DNA of 46,514 nucleotides, taken from IMG/VR virus record IMGVR_UViG_3300036944_000960, positions 1-46,514 of that record. The stretch is one strand, 5' to 3'. The notes beneath the pieces are model-generated. The model did no database searches, was not told where the DNA came from, and saw nothing but the letters and a program-made list of their open reading frames with translations. Source of the stretch: a virus. The position numbers were made by a program, and so were the translations under genes. This document shows, piece after piece, positions 38,527 through 45,443 of this stretch; within the stretch, counting starts at the first letter, position 1, and every line of letters begins with the position of its first letter.

Positions 38527-39195
38527 ATGACGCCGGGGCAAAAATTAAAACGGTTTCGGCTATTGGTCGGGGCGACACAAAAAGAATTCGACGCCGTCGT
38601 CGGCGCGAACATCGGTCGAACGCAGTCTTACGAGAAAAAGGGCGCGGTCGTAAAACTCCAACGCGATTACGTCGCGCGGCTTTTGGAGCATTACCGGGCG
38701 ACGGTGCCAACGCTTTCGGTCGATTGGTTCTATACCGGCGTCGACGACTTGCCGCCGGGGTTCGACGCCCCGAAGTCGGCTTCGGGCGGGGTCTTTTCCT
38801 ACCCGACGATTCAGGAAATACCCGGTCGACCCGCCGCGCTTACCGGTTCGTATGCGCCCGCCGAATCAGCGGCGAAGTATCCCGACGGTTCATATTGGGC
38901 GGTCGTCGCCGACAATGAACGCGCGCCGCACCTAAGACGCGGCGACGCCGTTCTAGTCGTGCCAGAATCGACACTTCAACCCGGTACCCTTTACATCGCC
39001 TCGGGCGACGTCGTCGACGCTTACGAAGCGAAGCGGGTCGGCGGCGAAATGACGCTTTCGACGCTATTCGACGGGCAATCCGCACCGGGTACAGCGACGG
39101 GCAAAATCTGCGAACTTAAACGGTCGGTCGGCGGCGGCGTTATCGTCTTTCGTTGCGAAACCGGGCTTTCGGTCGAAATGCTCGGCGGGTTCTGA
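38527..39195 (+). CDS. Phage repressor: HTH plus LexA/S24-like C-terminus lacking the catalytic Ser
   Basis: 222 residues. The N-terminus is a short XRE-type HTH (LKRFRLLVGATQKEFDAVVG, NIGRTQSYEKKGAVVKL). The C-terminal half (about 115-222) matches S24 folds: VVADNERAPHLRRGDAVLVV, then DAYEAKRVGGEMTLSTL. In LexA/CI the position before the conserved Pro is occupied by the active Ser. Here the aligned residue is Glu131 (and Arg132 for Met), while Lys169 is kept. Autocleavage upon SOS is therefore unlikely, and induction may use an antirepressor or other signal. The mRNA start from TAAAAT coincides with the ATG. Confidence 0.8.
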   Translation: MTPGQKLKRFRLLVGATQKEFDAVVGANIGRTQSYEKKGAVVKLQRDYVARLLEHYRATVPTLSVDWFYTGVDDLPPGFDAPKSASGGVFSYPTIQEIPGRPAALTGSYAPAESAAKYPDGSYWAVVADNERAPHLRRGDAVLVVPESTLQPGTLYIASGDVVDAYEAKRVGGEMTLSTLFDGQSAPGTATGKICELKRSVGGGVIVFRCETGLSVEMLGGF

Positions 39196-39202
39196 AAGTT
39201 TC

Positions 39203-39248
39203 TTTTTTCTGATTTCTTTCTACTTTTAAGATAGTTTCGGCGTATACA
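39203..39248 (+). promoter_or_regulatory. Class B promoter for the recombination operon
   Basis: TTTCTTTCTACTTTTAAG with CTACTT at 39220-39225, 17 nt, then TATACA at 39243-39248. Here the decamer element itself sits at the -35. A further TTTTTTCTG copy precedes it at 39203. Start near 39255. Confidence 0.65.
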
Positions 39249-39281
39249 TATTAGGCGAACACGATTCGCACGGTATACGAA

Positions 39282-39326
39282 ATGAGAAACACAAACCTAG
39301 CCAAAACTAGCCGAGGCGGTCAGTAA
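39282..39326 (+). CDS. 14-residue leader ORF coupled to the Sak4-like gene
   Basis: ATG at 39282 encodes MRNTNLAKTSRGGQ and ends in TAATG, overlapping the recombinase ATG. The CCGAGGCGG inside it is the ribosome site of the next gene. It may act as a translational coupler or regulator. Confidence 0.4.
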   Translation: MRNTNLAKTSRGGQ

Positions 39327-40495
39327 TGGCGATTGAAATTAAAAAGGCGTCGCGTTCGCGGGTACGCCTCAAGATTGGTATTAACGGTACGCCAGGTTCG
39401 GGCAAGTCGTACAGCGCGTTAAAGATTGCGCGGGGGCTTATCGGCAAAGACGGCAAACTCGGCGCAATCGACAGCGAAAACGGTTCACTATCGTTGTACG
39501 CGCACGTTACCGACTTCGACGTTTACGACCTAGACGACTTTGCGCCAGAAAAGTACGTCGAAGCGATTCACGCTTTCGAGGCGGCGGGTTACGACGCGCT
39601 TATTATTGACTCGGGTTCCCATGCTTGGAAGTACATCCTAGACCAAAAAGCGGCGTTAGACGCTCGGGGCGGTAATAACTTCACTAACTGGAAAATACCC
39701 AAGGAAAGGTACGCCAAACTAACGACCGCCGTACTACAGTCGAATATGCACATTATTTACTGTATGCGTTCAAATACTGAATTCGTACAAGCCGAAACCG
39801 GTCGCGGATACGTTAAAGCCGGTACGAAGTCCATCGCCGAACCTGATAGCGAATACGAATTTACGGTCGTGTTTAGTATGGGTATGGATCATAGGGCGTT
39901 AGCGGGTATCGACGGGCAAGGTAAAGACCGAACCGGGATTTTCGCCAATAAGGGCGCGTTCGTTCCCGACGAATCGACCGGGCAATTACTCGCCGCTTGG
40001 CTAGACAGCGCGACGAATCAAGCGTATGTCGCGCCGTCGGCGGCAACCGTAGCCCCTACGCCGCCGCCCGCACCTGCGACCGCCACGGCGTCGCCGACAG
40101 CGGCGTACTTGCGCGATACGATGCAACTAGACCGCGACGGGCTTACCGCTTACCGTGAAAGGTGTACGGGTAACGGCTTCGACTCAAAAGACGTTACGCC
40201 CGTTCTTATGGCAGTCGGTACGCAGGAAATCGAAGGCGCGTTTCGCATGGTCGCGATTATGGTCGGCTTGCGCGATATGGGAATTAGCCCCGACGTCGAT
40301 AGCGTCGTCGCGTTCCTGAACGCCGTACCCGAAAAGGTCGACGCGCTTAACGTCTTAGACCAAGCCGCGAAATTTGCGGTCGCCGCTAACATCGCCGACC
40401 TAGTCGAATACGCGAAGACGTTCGACGAAGCCCCGGCGGTCGACGAAAAGAAGACGAAGGCGAAGCAAACCAAGCCCGCCGAGGCGGCGGCGTGA
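39326..40495 (+). CDS. Sak4-like RecA-family annealing ATPase
   Basis: 389 residues. Walker A GTPGSGKS at about 21-28, Walker B ALIIDSGSHAW near 94-105, NMHIIYCMRSNTE after it; a Pro/Ala-rich linker leads to a C-terminal helical extension (EIEGAFRMVAIMVGLRDMG, AAKFAVAANIADLVEYAKT). Sak4 proteins are short RecA-like ATPases that anneal ssDNA in phage recombination and often pair with SSB, as here. Start ATG overlaps the leader ORF stop. Confidence 0.8.
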   Translation: MAIEIKKASRSRVRLKIGINGTPGSGKSYSALKIARGLIGKDGKLGAIDSENGSLSLYAHVTDFDVYDLDDFAPEKYVEAIHAFEAAGYDALIIDSGSHAWKYILDQKAALDARGGNNFTNWKIPKERYAKLTTAVLQSNMHIIYCMRSNTEFVQAETGRGYVKAGTKSIAEPDSEYEFTVVFSMGMDHRALAGIDGQGKDRTGIFANKGAFVPDESTGQLLAAWLDSATNQAYVAPSAATVAPTPPPAPATATASPTAAYLRDTMQLDRDGLTAYRERCTGNGFDSKDVTPVLMAVGTQEIEGAFRMVAIMVGLRDMGISPDVDSVVAFLNAVPEKVDALNVLDQAAKFAVAANIADLVEYAKTFDEAPAVDEKKTKAKQTKPAEAAA

Positions 40496-40713
40496 AGAAC
40501 CGAACGCCGTTAAAAGACCGGCTACTTTTGACGATTCCCCAAGTTCAGCAACTTACCGGCGTATCACGGGCAACCGTGACGCGCCGGGTCGCCTCGGGCG
40601 ATTACCGAACGATGCAAGAGGGTAAGCGGGTGCGAATCGTAACCGCTTCAATCCTCGAAACCATCGACCGCGAAACGAAAGCAACCCGCGAAGCCGTAGG
40701 GCTTGCCAGTTAA
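40492..40713 (+). CDS. Small HTH protein, excisionase/MerR-like
   Basis: 73 residues from a GTG overlapping the previous stop (GTGA). LLTIPQVQQLTGVSRATVTR followed by a wing (RVASGDYRTMQEGKRVRI) is the HTH_17 fold common in excisionases and small regulators. Its place in the recombination operon of a temperate phage makes an excisionase or Cro-like control role plausible. I cannot separate these by eye. Confidence 0.65.
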   Translation: MKNRTPLKDRLLLTIPQVQQLTGVSRATVTRRVASGDYRTMQEGKRVRIVTASILETIDRETKATREAVGLAS

Positions 40714-40717
40714 AACC

Positions 40718-41476
40718 ATGAGTACAGAAACACTAGAACCAACCATCGACGACGCATCGACCCCGCTACCCGTAGGGCTTCAAGTTCATTCAGGATTGAA
40801 AACCCGCGAAGAATACGACGGTCGCCTTATCACTGAGGACGGCGAGGTAATCGAAACACCCGCCGAATTCTTGCCCGTCATTCGTGACGAAAAGCCGCCC
40901 GACGAAGGGTTCGTTAAATGGGTTCTACGTCGACTTACCGAGGCGCAAGCCCAAGCGGTCGCCGCCGAAGCCGTCGCCGAATCAGCCGAAGCGGTTATTG
41001 TCGACCTTCAAAACGCCGCTGTCGCCAAGCTGAACGAAAACCCCGAGTACGTCGAAGCTATGGCGCGCCACGACCACGCCCAACGGTGCGCGGTTAAATC
41101 GTATGCCGTACTCAAGCGGCTACAGTTCTATACCCCTATGCTTCAACGATTCGCCGAGACAATGACGGCGGGCAAAAAGTCGCGTACATGGGATTCGCCC
41201 TTCGGGTCGATTAAACTTCGGTCGAAGCCCGGTCGCCTCAAGATTCGCGACGAAGCGGCGGCGGTTGCGTTCGCCCGTAAGTTCGGTATCGACGACGCGG
41301 TTAAGGTTACCGAGGCGTTCCAAGTTTCGCAAGTTTCCGACGATTGGAAGAAAACGATTTTCGACCAACTTGCGCGAGGTCGCGACGGCGACGAATTGGG
41401 AATTACTGCAATCTTTGAACGAACGCCCGACGAAACTTCGGTCGAAATCGTTACCGGCGTAAAGGTGAAGGCATGA
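40718..41476 (+). CDS. Gam-like / Gp157-like protein
   Basis: 252 residues from the ATG at 40718. A long coiled-coil region (ALTEAQAQAVAAEAVAESAE) is followed by TWDSPFGSIKLRSKPGRLKI and DEAAAVAFARKFGIDDAVKV. This matches the C-terminal pattern of Mu Gam / siphovirus Gp157 proteins. Gam binds dsDNA ends and protects them from RecBCD. The neighbours are Sak4 and SSB, the normal context. The identification is at family level only. Confidence 0.6.
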   Translation: MSTETLEPTIDDASTPLPVGLQVHSGLKTREEYDGRLITEDGEVIETPAEFLPVIRDEKPPDEGFVKWVLRRLTEAQAQAVAAEAVAESAEAVIVDLQNAAVAKLNENPEYVEAMARHDHAQRCAVKSYAVLKRLQFYTPMLQRFAETMTAGKKSRTWDSPFGSIKLRSKPGRLKIRDEAAAVAFARKFGIDDAVKVTEAFQVSQVSDDWKKTIFDQLARGRDGDELGITAIFERTPDETSVEIVTGVKVKA

Positions 41477-41892
41477 GTCTAAACAGAGTTACGGCGGTCG
41501 GGCGATTGGTGCGCGACCCCGAAATGAGAACGACGACGACCGGTAAAAGCGTAGTATCGTTTACGATTGCGGTACAGAAACGGATTAAGCCGAGCAACGG
41601 CGACCCCGACGCCGACTTTTTCCGGGTAACGGCTTGGGGGCAAACCGCCGAGTTTGTTAACACCTACCTAACGAAAGGGCGACTGATTTCGATAGACGGG
41701 CGACTAGAATCGCGCAAGTTTACAGACAGCGCTGGCAATAACCGCGAGGTCGTCGAAATCGTAGCCGATAACGTGAGCGGATTGGATAAGCCGCGCGACG
41801 ACGACGGCGGGGGTTCAACCGCGCCGCGCGCCGCAAGCAACGCCGCGCCGCAACCCGCCGCCGACGAATACGACCCCTTTCAAGATGAATGA
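41473..41892 (+). CDS. ssb: Single-stranded DNA-binding protein
   Basis: 139 residues. OB-fold signature LNRVTAVGRLVRDPEMRTT, TIAVQKRI and FFRVTAWGQTAEFVNTYLTK, LISIDGRLESRKF. A Gly/Ala/Pro-rich flexible segment leads to an acidic tail EYDPFQDE, a degenerate form of the DDDIPF tip that recruits repair proteins. The gene overlaps both neighbours by 4 nt, within the recombination operon. Confidence 0.92.
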   Translation: MSLNRVTAVGRLVRDPEMRTTTTGKSVVSFTIAVQKRIKPSNGDPDADFFRVTAWGQTAEFVNTYLTKGRLISIDGRLESRKFTDSAGNNREVVEIVADNVSGLDKPRDDDGGGSTAPRAASNAAPQPAADEYDPFQDE

Positions 41893-42356
41893 GGGAAATA
41901 CCGTTAGCCAATAACCGAGGGGTCGTCATAGTTGACGACCATTGGTTTCCGATTCTATCCCGGCATAAATGGCATTTAACGTGCCGGGGTTACGCCGAAA
42001 GGTCGATAAAGCCGGGGTTCGGTATTATGATGCACCGCGTTATAAACATGACCCCGACCGAATTGCAAGTCGACCATATTAACGGTAACAAGTTGGATAA
42101 TCGCGAATCGAATCTTCGACCTTGCGAGAACCGCGAGAACGCAAGAAATCGCGCCCGAAAAAAGCCGACGAAAAGCGGGTTTAAGGGCGTTTCGATTCGA
42201 CCGAACGGCAAGTTTCAAGCCGAGATAACTACCGACGGGCGAAAGCTATACCTCGGGGTTTTCGATACTGCAATCGAAGCGGCGCGCGTGTACGACGCCG
42301 CCGCGAAATCGGTACACGGCGCGTATTCGCTCGGCAACTTCAAAAAAGCCGCCTAG
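41889..42356 (+). CDS. HNH endonuclease with AP2 domain
   Basis: 155 residues. HNH core LQVDHINGNKLDNRESNLR at about 60-78, with MMHRVINMTP before it, and a C-terminal AP2 domain (SGFKGVSIRPNGKFQAEITT, LYLGVFDTAIEAARVYDAAA). This is the typical free-standing phage homing endonuclease. No intron boundary is evident nearby. The start overlaps the SSB stop by 4 nt, so it is expressed with the operon. Confidence 0.9.
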   Translation: MREIPLANNRGVVIVDDHWFPILSRHKWHLTCRGYAERSIKPGFGIMMHRVINMTPTELQVDHINGNKLDNRESNLRPCENRENARNRARKKPTKSGFKGVSIRPNGKFQAEITTDGRKLYLGVFDTAIEAARVYDAAAKSVHGAYSLGNFKKAA

Positions 42357-42393
42357 ACGAATAAGTCGACCGAAACGATTCAGTAAAAACACT

Positions 42394-42420
42394 AAAGCCC
42401 CCGGTATACGGGGGCTTTTT
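42394..42420 (+). terminator. Rho-independent terminator after the HNH gene
   Basis: A 10-bp stem AAAGCCCCCG/CGGGGGCTTT with loop GTATA, then TTTTT. It ends the recombination operon. Confidence 0.92.
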
Positions 42421-42501
42421 GGTACAAGTGTCTACGCTTTTCTGTACCGGTATGATATGCTAAACCCCGGCGGGTAACGAAGAGTTACACGCAGGAACCT
42501 T

Positions 42502-42672
42502 ATGATATTACACAATGGACAGTTCCCGCCGAAGGAACACCCCGACCCCGGTACGCTAGTCGTTACCGTCACATTTACCAGACTTTCGCCCGGTTCTGAT
42601 TCTTTCCAGATAACAGAAACCAAAATCGAAAAGGGGAATAATGAGAATAGCGGGCGAAGGGCGATACTTTAA
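42502..42672 (+). CDS. Small hypothetical protein overlapping the integrase start
   Basis: 56 residues. ATG at 42502 is preceded by AGGAACCTT. The upstream promoter has TCTACGCTTTTCTG and TATGAT-like sequence near 42440-42460. Product MILHNGQFPPKEHPDPGTLV, then VTVTFTRLSPGSDSFQITE. It overlaps the integrase reading frame by 32 nt. The short beta protein is unrecognised. It could be a regulator coupled to integrase. Confidence 0.55.
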   Translation: MILHNGQFPPKEHPDPGTLVVTVTFTRLSPGSDSFQITETKIEKGNNENSGRRAIL

Positions 42673-43765
42673 GGATAAGAACGGTTACTTCGCTTGGCGG
42701 CTACGCGTCGACGGGCGCGAGATAACCCGGAAAGCCAAGACGCAGAAAGAACTAAAGGCGAAGGTCGCCGTCGTTCTGCGCGAGGTCGACGACGGCGCGC
42801 CGCCGACCGAAGCAACGGTCGCCCAATTCTTCGACGATTGGCTTACGACGGCGGTACAGCCGTCGCGGGCGCGTAAGACGTTCGTCGGCTATGAATCGGC
42901 GGTACGGCTTTATATCGCCCCGACGATTGGCGGCGTTCGCCTTCGCGACCTAACCTTTCGGGATTGTCAAAAGTGTATACGGTTGGCAGACTCGCGCGGG
43001 CTTGGCGGGCATACGGCGGCGAAGATTCGTACCGTTCTACGCCGCGCGCTCGGCGTCGCCGTTCGCCGGGGCTTGATTCGGTCGAACCCGGTCGACGGCA
43101 CCGAACCGGCGAGGATTGTCGCCCGCGAGGTCGCAACGCCGTCGCCCGCCGAAGTCGCCGCCATTATTGCCGAGGCAACCCGCACCCGCGAGTTATTGAC
43201 GCGCCCCGGCGAGTTTGCCCCGGCACATCGGTACGGCGCGGTCGCCGTCGTCTTGGCGTGTACCGGCTTGCGGATTTCCGAGGCGTTAGGGCTTGCCGAC
43301 GACGACGCGGGCGACGCGCTGAACGTGCGGCGGCAATTAGAACACGACGGCGACGTTTGGCGGTTCGTTCCGCTGAAAACCCGCCGGTCGAAACGGGTCG
43401 TACCGCTTAACGACCAAGCCCGCGACGCCCTTACGGCTTGGCGGGCGGTACGCGACGACGACGCCCTTCGCGCCGGTGCCGATTGGCAGAAACACGGGCT
43501 ACTATTCACGACCCGGAACGGCGAACCGTTGCACCCGCGAAACGTACAAAGAACATTCGACGCGATTCTTTCGGCGGCGGGGCTTCGCCATTACGGCTTA
43601 CACGCGCTTCGTAGGGCGTTCGGGTCGACGCTTGCCGCGCAAGGGGTACCGATTCACGTCGTCGCCGCCCTTATGGGGCATAGCGACGTAAAGACGACCT
43701 TAACCTTTTATACGACGCCGTTCGCCGAGGATAGCGCGAAAGCTATCGGGGGTTTGCGCTTCTAA
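42641..43765 (+). CDS. int: Tyrosine site-specific integrase
   Basis: 374 residues. An N-terminal arm-binding part, SAM-like core-binding region at about 60-150 (AQFFDDWLTTAVQPSRARKT), and catalytic domain with Arg211 (CTGLRISEAL), Lys246, His321-x-x-Arg324 (HALRRAFGS), His347 (MGHSDVKTTLTFY) and Tyr357. All residues of the R-K-H-R-H-Y set are present. AGGGGA precedes the ATG. The attP-like tRNA-Thr copy lies 1.2 kb downstream. Confidence 0.95.
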   Translation: MRIAGEGRYFKDKNGYFAWRLRVDGREITRKAKTQKELKAKVAVVLREVDDGAPPTEATVAQFFDDWLTTAVQPSRARKTFVGYESAVRLYIAPTIGGVRLRDLTFRDCQKCIRLADSRGLGGHTAAKIRTVLRRALGVAVRRGLIRSNPVDGTEPARIVAREVATPSPAEVAAIIAEATRTRELLTRPGEFAPAHRYGAVAVVLACTGLRISEALGLADDDAGDALNVRRQLEHDGDVWRFVPLKTRRSKRVVPLNDQARDALTAWRAVRDDDALRAGADWQKHGLLFTTRNGEPLHPRNVQRTFDAILSAAGLRHYGLHALRRAFGSTLAAQGVPIHVVAALMGHSDVKTTLTFYTTPFAEDSAKAIGGLRF

Positions 43766-43766
43766 T

Positions 43767-43800
43767 TCTTTCTACTTTTCGGGAACCGTAAGCGTATATC
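43767..43800 (+). promoter_or_regulatory. Class B promoter for a leaderless gene
   Basis: TTTCTACTTTT with CTACTT at 43772-43777, 17 nt, TATATC at 43795-43800. The ATG at 43805 lies 5 nt after the -10, so the mRNA would be leaderless or nearly so. Confidence 0.6.
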
Positions 43801-43804
43801 TAGT

Positions 43805-44356
43805 ATGCGCGTCGCCAACAAAGAAGAAATGAGTCGTCTTTACCATGACGGGAAATTCGGCAACCATATCGCCACGTTCCCGAGTCTTTCGGCGTACTAT
43901 CGGGCGATTTATTGCGACCCGATAACGCTTCGATACCGAGGCGAATCGGGCGGTAAATTCTGCGCGTACAATGTCGCCCCCGAAGCGGTTCAGCCGACGG
44001 TGCGGGCTTGGGTTCGGCAAGGTGCCGACCCGGCGAAGATTTACGCTAACGGTTATATCGAATCGGAGTTAATCACGTTTCAAGCCGAGATACAGCACGG
44101 GTACCGAGGCTACGATATTCGGTATTCGACCGCCGCCTTACCTATGCGCGAGGCGTTGGCGTTCGACCAAGAACACGCGCACGGGCTTCGCGCGCTTGCG
44201 ATTCTTCGTTACTACCTATGCCCTAACAGCTTCGCAGACTTAGAAGCCCTTTTCGACACTTACCCCGACTCGGTCGTCGAAACGACGACGGTTCGCGGGA
44301 ACATTGGAGTAATCCCGCATCGGAATACAGTTTTTTGGGAAGTGAGAAATTACTAA
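43805..44356 (+). CDS. Hypothetical protein downstream of integrase
   Basis: 183 residues, no recognised family. ATFPSLSAYYRAIYCDPITL, AYNVAPEAVQPTVRAWVRQG and RALAILRYYLCPNSFADLEA show helical segments with aromatic residues. It has no ribosome site and starts next to the class B -10. Its stop overlaps the exonuclease reading frame. It could modify recombination or be a regulator, but no motif supports either. Confidence 0.6.
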   Translation: MRVANKEEMSRLYHDGKFGNHIATFPSLSAYYRAIYCDPITLRYRGESGGKFCAYNVAPEAVQPTVRAWVRQGADPAKIYANGYIESELITFQAEIQHGYRGYDIRYSTAALPMREALAFDQEHAHGLRALAILRYYLCPNSFADLEALFDTYPDSVVETTTVRGNIGVIPHRNTVFWEVRNY

Positions 44357-44993
44357 CCGCTTCCTATCGTTGGATTTTGAAACGTCGACCGACGACCCGA
44401 AGACCGGGTTCGCGTGTTCTATCGGCGTCGCGCTTTTTGAAGGCGATAAGCCCGTCGCGACGTTCGGCGACGTGCTAAAGCCGCCGGTCGACAAAGACGG
44501 TAATTTACTGCGCGCCTACGACCCCGAAGCGTTAGCGATTGGCGGCTTCGACATAGACACGCTTTTACGGGTCGGTACGCCGTTGGCGGCGTCTATCTGG
44601 CGGCTTCATTCTTGGGCGTTGCAACACGAAGCGCGCGACCTTATGATTACCGCCTATAACGCGCCGTTCGACTTCGCGTATTACGGCGTCTATTTGCGAT
44701 ACGGGTACGCCAACGTCGGCGAGAAATGGACACGCCCGAAACCGCCGTTTCGCGGGGCTTGGGTAGATACCCGCCTACTCGCGCAGGATTCACTAGACGA
44801 AGTGAAGTCGCTTACCCTTTCCAGTGTCGCCGCCGAGTGTGGATTACCGCCGCAAGGGTCGAAACACGACGCGACCGAAGACGCGATTCTTAACGGGCGG
44901 GTTTTCAATACCCTCGCGAAATGGGCGGGGTACCAACCGGGGTTACCCGTTTTCGGCGACCCCGAAGAATTCGACATTTACCGGGATTTCTAA
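44349..44993 (+). CDS. DnaQ-like 3'-5' exonuclease, apparently starting at ATT
   Basis: 214 residues if started at the ATT at 44349 (ITNRFLSLDFETS). An upstream TGA leaves only ATT 44349 or TTG 44370, and the TTG would cut off the first beta strand of the fold. Exo motif I LDFETSTDD, motif II AYNAPFDFAYY, motif III KHDATEDAILNGRV with the terminal HD. It may proofread or process ends in replication and recombination. GGGAAG lies 8 nt before the ATT. Confidence 0.75.
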   Translation: MTNRFLSLDFETSTDDPKTGFACSIGVALFEGDKPVATFGDVLKPPVDKDGNLLRAYDPEALAIGGFDIDTLLRVGTPLAASIWRLHSWALQHEARDLMITAYNAPFDFAYYGVYLRYGYANVGEKWTRPKPPFRGAWVDTRLLAQDSLDEVKSLTLSSVAAECGLPPQGSKHDATEDAILNGRVFNTLAKWAGYQPGLPVFGDPEEFDIYRDF

Positions 44994-45002
44994 CCGGGAT
45001 TG

Positions 45003-45050
45003 TGGAGCCGATAAGGGGAGTCGAACCCCTGACCTACTCTTTACGAATTA
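45003..45050 (-). other. Candidate attP core: 3' half of a tRNA-Thr(CGU) gene
   Basis: The minus strand reads from the anticodon loop TTCGTAA through AGGTC, T-arm AGGGG-TTCGACT-CCCCT and acceptor TATCGGC to T-CCA. This matches the 3' half of bacterial tRNA-Thr(CGU) almost exactly, with no 5' half. It lies between the exonuclease gene and a terminator, downstream of the integrase. Integration would restore the host tRNA 3' end. Confidence 0.85.
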
Positions 45051-45092
45051 TACCAAAAGGTGCGCGAACGTGTCGATTCGCCAGAAATAAGT

Positions 45093-45121
45093 AAAAGCCC
45101 GCCGGAAACTTGGCGGGCTTT
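45093..45121. terminator. Bidirectional terminator
   Basis: A 9-bp stem AAGCCCGCC/GGCGGGCTT with loop GGAAACTT, flanked by A/T runs on both sides. It ends the plus-strand integrase block and the minus-strand late operon, whose last gene is at 45161-45442. Confidence 0.85.
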
Positions 45122-45160
45122 AATGTTTAATCAGATTTGCGCGGGGTACGCGCCGGGGTA

Positions 45161-45442
45161 CTAGACCGACTTCGCGCCCTCGAATTCCGGCAAGGTTAAA
45201 AGCGCATCATAGAACACGCCCCGAAAGTCGTCGTCGCGTTCTTCCATCGCGCCAATTTCGCCAAGGTCATAAACATCGCATCGGAGCGGGTCGTACCCGT
45301 TAGCGCGCGCTTGGTGGTTAGCGTATAGCGCGATTTCGACCCGCGCCGTCGCGCCGTCGGAGTAGTCAGCGATAATCTGGCGTATGCGAACGTAATTCGC
45401 GACGACGCCGGTCGGTAAGGTTGTTTCGATTTCTAATGCCAT
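45161..45442 (-). CDS. Small hypothetical protein after the tail fibre
   Basis: 93 residues; AGGATAAC precedes the ATG. LEIETTLPTGVVANYVRIRQ and YSDGATARVEIALYANHQAR are beta-type and acidic segments. The position directly after the fibre/hub gene is typical of small tail-fibre-associated or chaperone proteins. No family recognised. It is the last minus-strand late gene before the terminator. Confidence 0.65.
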   Translation of the reverse strand: MALEIETTLPTGVVANYVRIRQIIADYSDGATARVEIALYANHQARANGYDPLRCDVYDLGEIGAMEERDDDFRGVFYDALLTLPEFEGAKSV

Positions 45443-45443
45443 G

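Noticed and set aside
41889-42356. Group I intron around the HNH-AP2 gene
   Set aside because: SSB upstream is complete with a normal C-terminus and no split gene continues downstream, so it is free-standing.
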